From Brochothrix campestris (GTDB taxonomy: Bacteria > Bacillota > Bacilli > Lactobacillales > Listeriaceae), in the NCBI RefSeq assembly GCF_046058945.1, contig NZ_CP175511.1, forward strand, positions 1,798,001 to 1,862,000: 64,000 bases of DNA, in the 5' to 3' direction. Position 1 is the first letter of the stretch, and each line of letters begins with the position of its first letter. The position numbers and the translations under genes were made by a program. A model generated the notes under the pieces. That model did not search any database. It was given only the letters and a program-made list of their open reading frames with translations, and was not told where the DNA came from. Of the stretch, positions 60,679 to 64,000 are shown piece by piece.

Positions 60679-62687
60679 TATTTTTGGTCACCTTCATCTT
60701 TTAAGTACACGAGTAAATCAGCTTCTGACCAGATTGGAATCGCGAGGCTTTCTGCTTTAGCCCGTTTCGAGCCTGCATCCGCACCAGCAACGACTACGTC
60801 AGTTTTTTTACTCACGCTTCCGGTTACTTTGCCACCGAGGCTTTCAATCAAGTCTTTTGCTTCAGTCCGTGTCATTTGTTCTAGTTTACCAGTTAATACC
60901 ACTGTTTGACCATTAAAAACTAGTTCCTTGGCTGACTTATTTGCCAAGACCGGGCCTGTGTAACTTAAATTAAGATTGACCTGACGCAGTTCATTCACTA
61001 ATTCATGCACTTGTGGATTCGCAAAATAAGCCAGAATCGAATCAGCCATAATTTCACCAACATCAGCAATCGCAATCAGCTCATCTCTCGTTGCATCTTG
61101 CAAAGCAGCGATGGTGCTAAAGTGTTGCGCGAGTGATTTAGCCGCTTTGGCACCAACGTGACGAATACCTAAGCCAAACAGCAACAGCTCAAGTGAATTA
61201 GCCTTCGACGCTTCAATCGCGGCCATCAGTTTGGCGGCCGATTTTTCGCCCATTCGTTCGAGCGGTAACACATCTGCCACTGTCAACTTGTATAAATCAG
61301 CAATGTCGGCAATTAAGCCATTGTCATGTAATTGCGAAACGACCTTATCGCCAAGTCCTTCAATGTTCATTGCGTTCCGTGAAGCAAAGTGAATCAAACC
61401 TTCACGAATTTGTGCCCCACATTTCGGGTTAATACAACGGAGTGCCACCTCTGTATTTAAACGCACCAGTTCACTGTCACACGATGGACAATGGGTTGGC
61501 ATCTCGTATGGTTCGCTCGTTGGAGGACGCTTGTCCAATAAAACGCGGACCACTTCTGGAATAATATCACCCGCTTTTTTGACGATGACCTCATCCTTGA
61601 GACGAATATCTTTGGCGGCGATATAATCGGCGTTATGTAACGAGGCCCGTTGTACCGTCGTCCCTGCTAATTGTATCGGTTGTAAGATGGCCGTTGGTGT
61701 CACGACACCGGTACGGCCAATACTCAATTCGATATCAATGAGCTGCGTTGACTGTTCTTCGGCTGGAAATTTATAGGCAATCATCCAACGCGGCACCTTA
61801 ACAGTAGCACCGAGCTGTCGTTGGGCTGCAAAATCGTTCACTTTAATAACGATACCATCGATGTCATAAGGAAGCGAGCTGCGTTTATCGGTCCATTCCG
61901 CAATATAAGCCATCACAGCTTCAATCGAATCAACCACTCGATATTCGCGATTGACGTGACAGCCTAAGTCCGCAATCGCGGCTAACATTTCACTATGTGT
62001 CGTCACATCAAGCACGGAACTATCCGCAACAGCATACAAGTAAGTATCCAAGTTACGTGAAGCCGCCACTTTTGTATCTAATTGACGTAGCGAACCCGCC
62101 GCCGCATTCCGTGGATTGGCAAACAAGGCCAATCCGTCGACTTCACGTTGGGCATTAAGCTGCGCAAATGATCGTTTCGGCATGTAGGCTTCGCCACGAA
62201 TTTCAATCGTTAACGGTTCTGTTAATTTCAATGGCACAGAACGAATCGTCCGTACATTGGCAGTAATGTTTTCGCCAATTGTTCCATTCCCGCGGGTTGC
62301 CCCTTGAACAAGTTGTCCGTCAACATATTTTAAAGATAACGCAAGTCCATCGATTTTAAGTTCAACGGTATAAGAAACTTGCTCAACACCGAGCTCTTTA
62401 CGGACGCGCTGATCAAATTGACGGATTTCAGCTTCGTTAAAAACATCCCCCATACTAAGCATCGGAACATCGTGGGGTACTTTTTCAAACTTATCGAGCA
62501 CGATACCACCAACTCGTTGGGTTGGTGAATCAGCTGTGACTAGTTCGGGATGTTTGGCTTCGATTGCCACCAATTCAGCATAAAGTGCATCGTAGACATT
62601 ATCTTCTGTCGTCGGTGCATCCAACACATAATAGGCATAGCTAAGCGCCTGTATTTGTTGTTTCAATTCATTTAATCGTTCACTCAT
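60678..62687 (-). CDS. ligA: NAD-dependent DNA ligase
   Basis: The 669-residue ligase has the Ia and adenylation domains with the active lysine in VELKIDGLALSL (about K113), an OB fold, a four-cysteine zinc finger (CPSC and CINPKC), HhH repeats (IEGLGDKVVSQL, GIRHVGAKAAKSL) and a C-terminal BRCT domain (FNGQTVVLTGKLEQMTRTEA). It lies 12 bp after pcrA in the pcrA-ligA-camS operon. Confidence 0.97.
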   Translation of the reverse strand: MSERLNELKQQIQALSYAYYVLDAPTTEDNVYDALYAELVAIEAKHPELVTADSPTQRVGGIVLDKFEKVPHDVPMLSMGDVFNEAEIRQFDQRVRKELGVEQVSYTVELKIDGLALSLKYVDGQLVQGATRGNGTIGENITANVRTIRSVPLKLTEPLTIEIRGEAYMPKRSFAQLNAQREVDGLALFANPRNAAAGSLRQLDTKVAASRNLDTYLYAVADSSVLDVTTHSEMLAAIADLGCHVNREYRVVDSIEAVMAYIAEWTDKRSSLPYDIDGIVIKVNDFAAQRQLGATVKVPRWMIAYKFPAEEQSTQLIDIELSIGRTGVVTPTAILQPIQLAGTTVQRASLHNADYIAAKDIRLKDEVIVKKAGDIIPEVVRVLLDKRPPTSEPYEMPTHCPSCDSELVRLNTEVALRCINPKCGAQIREGLIHFASRNAMNIEGLGDKVVSQLHDNGLIADIADLYKLTVADVLPLERMGEKSAAKLMAAIEASKANSLELLLFGLGIRHVGAKAAKSLAQHFSTIAALQDATRDELIAIADVGEIMADSILAYFANPQVHELVNELRQVNLNLSYTGPVLANKSAKELVFNGQTVVLTGKLEQMTRTEAKDLIESLGGKVTGSVSKKTDVVVAGADAGSKRAKAESLAIPIWSEADLLVYLKDEGDQK

Positions 62688-62699
62688 TTTGACACCGTC

Positions 62700-64000
62700 C
62701 TATACTTTTTCAATCGGTGAAAACTCAGCTAAGAGACGTTTTACACCTGTTGGACTTGGGAAGGCAATATCCAATTCCATTGATTTACCGGCATTTTTAA
62801 CACTAACAACGGTACCGATTCCCCAAATTTTATGTTTTGCTTTGTCGCCAACGGTCCAACTAACCGCACTGGCTCCGGTTTCTTGCAACGCTTTAACCTG
62901 TGGTGTTTTGGCGTATGAGCGTTGTTTTGTGGCAAACGGAATCGCTTGCTTGTTCTTGGCGTCACTCGCACGTTCGAGTAATTCAGCCGGAATTTCATTG
63001 ATAAACCGGGATTCTGCATTGCTGGTTGAACGACCATACAACGTACGTGAATATGCCGCGGTTAAATATAATTCTTTTTCAGCTCTCGTAATACCTACAT
63101 AGGCAATTCGACGTTCTTCTTCCATCTCATCTTCGTCTGCTAACGCACGACTGTGTGGGAAGATACCTTCTTCCATTCCCACTAAATAAACAACCGGGAA
63201 TTCTAAGCCTTTAACAGCATGGAGCGTCATTAACGTAATTGCCCCATCTTTTGCATTGATTTGATCTTCGAGCGAATCAACATCCGCCACTAATGCCAAG
63301 TCCGTTAAAAAGGCGATTAATGATTTATCATCGGTGTCTTTTTCAAATTGCTGTGCCACTGAGAGAAACTCATCAATGTTTTCAATGCGGGTTTCGGCTT
63401 CAATTGTTTTTTCAGCCTTCAACATCTCACGGTAACCTGACTTATCAAGCACTTGTTCGATCAGTTCAGCGACAGATAAATAATCTTGCATCTGTGAGAA
63501 GCCACGTATCATGTCATAAAAACCGAGTAGCTCACGGCTGACCTTCGTCGATAAGCCTACTTGTTCGATTTGATTAATCATCGCAAACATTGTTGTATCA
63601 TAAGCTAAGGCTGCCGCCGCTAATTTGTCGAGCGAACCTGGCCCAACGCCTCGTTTAGGCACATTGACCACCCGCGCTAAACTAATATCATCCGCGTTAT
63701 TGGCAATGAGGCGGAGGTAGCAGAGTACATCTTTAATCTCTTTACGATCGTAGAATTTTTGACCGCCGACCATTGTGTAGGGAATCGATGATTTAAGTAA
63801 CGTCTCCTCAAGAACACGTGACTGTGCATTTGTACGGTATAAAATTGCCATATCTTTATATTTATAATCAGCTAAACGTTCTTGGATTTTTCCGACGACA
63901 TAGGTCGCTTCTTCACGTTCAGATAACGCGCGGTGGTAACTGATTTTATTTCCTTCGCTATTACCTGTCCATAATTCTTTCGGACGACGGTTGCTGTTGT
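62700..64000 (-). CDS. pcrA: ATP-dependent DNA helicase PcrA (C-terminal part)
   Basis: 433 codons of the 3' end remain; the gene runs off the window. Visible SF1 motifs are the MAILYRTNAQSRVLEE segment (motif IV), LMTLHAVKGLEFPVVYLVGMEE (motif V) and YVGITRAEKELYL (motif VI). The C-terminal KHKIWGIGTVVSV is the PcrA RNA polymerase-interacting Tudor-like domain. It unwinds DNA in repair and in rolling-circle replication. It heads the operon with ligA and camS. Confidence 0.96.
   Translation of the reverse strand, partial: NSNRRPKELWTGNSEGNKISYHRALSEREEATYVVGKIQERLADYKYKDMAILYRTNAQSRVLEETLLKSSIPYTMVGGQKFYDRKEIKDVLCYLRLIANNADDISLARVVNVPKRGVGPGSLDKLAAAALAYDTTMFAMINQIEQVGLSTKVSRELLGFYDMIRGFSQMQDYLSVAELIEQVLDKSGYREMLKAEKTIEAETRIENIDEFLSVAQQFEKDTDDKSLIAFLTDLALVADVDSLEDQINAKDGAITLMTLHAVKGLEFPVVYLVGMEEGIFPHSRALADEDEMEEERRIAYVGITRAEKELYLTAAYSRTLYGRSTSNAESRFINEIPAELLERASDAKNKQAIPFATKQRSYAKTPQVKALQETGASAVSWTVGDKAKHKIWGIGTVVSVKNAGKSMELDIAFPSPTGVKRLLAEFSPIEKV

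Noticed and set aside
1..64000. CRISPR array, prophage, replication origin or rRNA genes
   Set aside because: No regularly spaced repeats, phage structural genes, DnaA-box clusters or rRNA sequences were seen on either strand.

Overview
The window reads as chromosomal DNA of a low-GC Gram-positive bacterium of the Listeriaceae type, most likely a non-Listeria member such as Brochothrix. This is inferred from gene order. Blocks known from Bacillus and Listeria are present: groES-groEL beside ydiL/ydiK-like genes, murF-cshA-ydbS-ydbT-acpS-alr-mazF-rsb-sigB-tex-sprT, usp/ackA/ytxK, tpx-thiI-iscS-ezrA, rpsD/tyrS, and pcrA-ligA-camS-gatCAB. Protein signatures agree, but no database search was possible.

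Layout. 1-5 kb: start of a probable PerR-controlled metal ATPase, CIRCE-controlled groESL, a CPBP protease with ydiK, and the helicase dbpA. 5-9 kb: cycA, lysP and a crcB pair. 9.1-9.9 kb: six tRNA genes (Ser, Glu, Asp, Asp, Gln, Leu) in two transcription units. 9.9-24.5 kb: sprT, tex, a reduced sigma-B module (rsbT-U-V-W-sigB without rsbR, rsbS or rsbX), mazF without mazE, alr, acpS, two PH-domain membrane proteins, cshA, murF and a yfmL-like helicase. 24.7-31.3 kb: a GltC-like regulator with a GldA-like dehydrogenase, and a complete Bce-type ABC transporter/two-component module. 31.4-42 kb: proC, a 44-codon gene and usp (both behind sigma-B-type promoters), ackA, ytxK, ogt, a 660-bp gap, tpx, thiI, iscS, ezrA and fRMsr. 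42-48.6 kb: rpsD, a decayed ISL3 element with an 8-bp target duplication, a degenerate ThiM-like protein, tyrS with a Tyr T-box, and sodA. 48.6-56 kb: a ytrABC-like operon, then an accessory island holding a broken histidine kinase, two IS30 remnants sharing a 374-bp direct repeat, and a secreted M4 metalloprotease. 56-64 kb: gatB, gatA, gatC, camS, ligA and the 3' part of pcrA.

How the parts connect. Sigma-B-type promoters (GTTT/GCTT, 13 nt, GGGTAT) occur at three places outside the sigB operon, so the regulator and some probable targets lie in one window. Most housekeeping operons run on the minus strand and end in clear intrinsic terminators.

The most unusual signal is a family of short structured repeats placed between stop codons and terminators. 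Module A is a hairpin with near-perfect 15-bp arms just before the terminators of groEL, cycA and camS, with a remnant at the thiM-like gene. Modules B and C follow the stop codons of groEL, sodA and others. Together they look like a mosaic 3'-UTR element that I cannot match to a named family.
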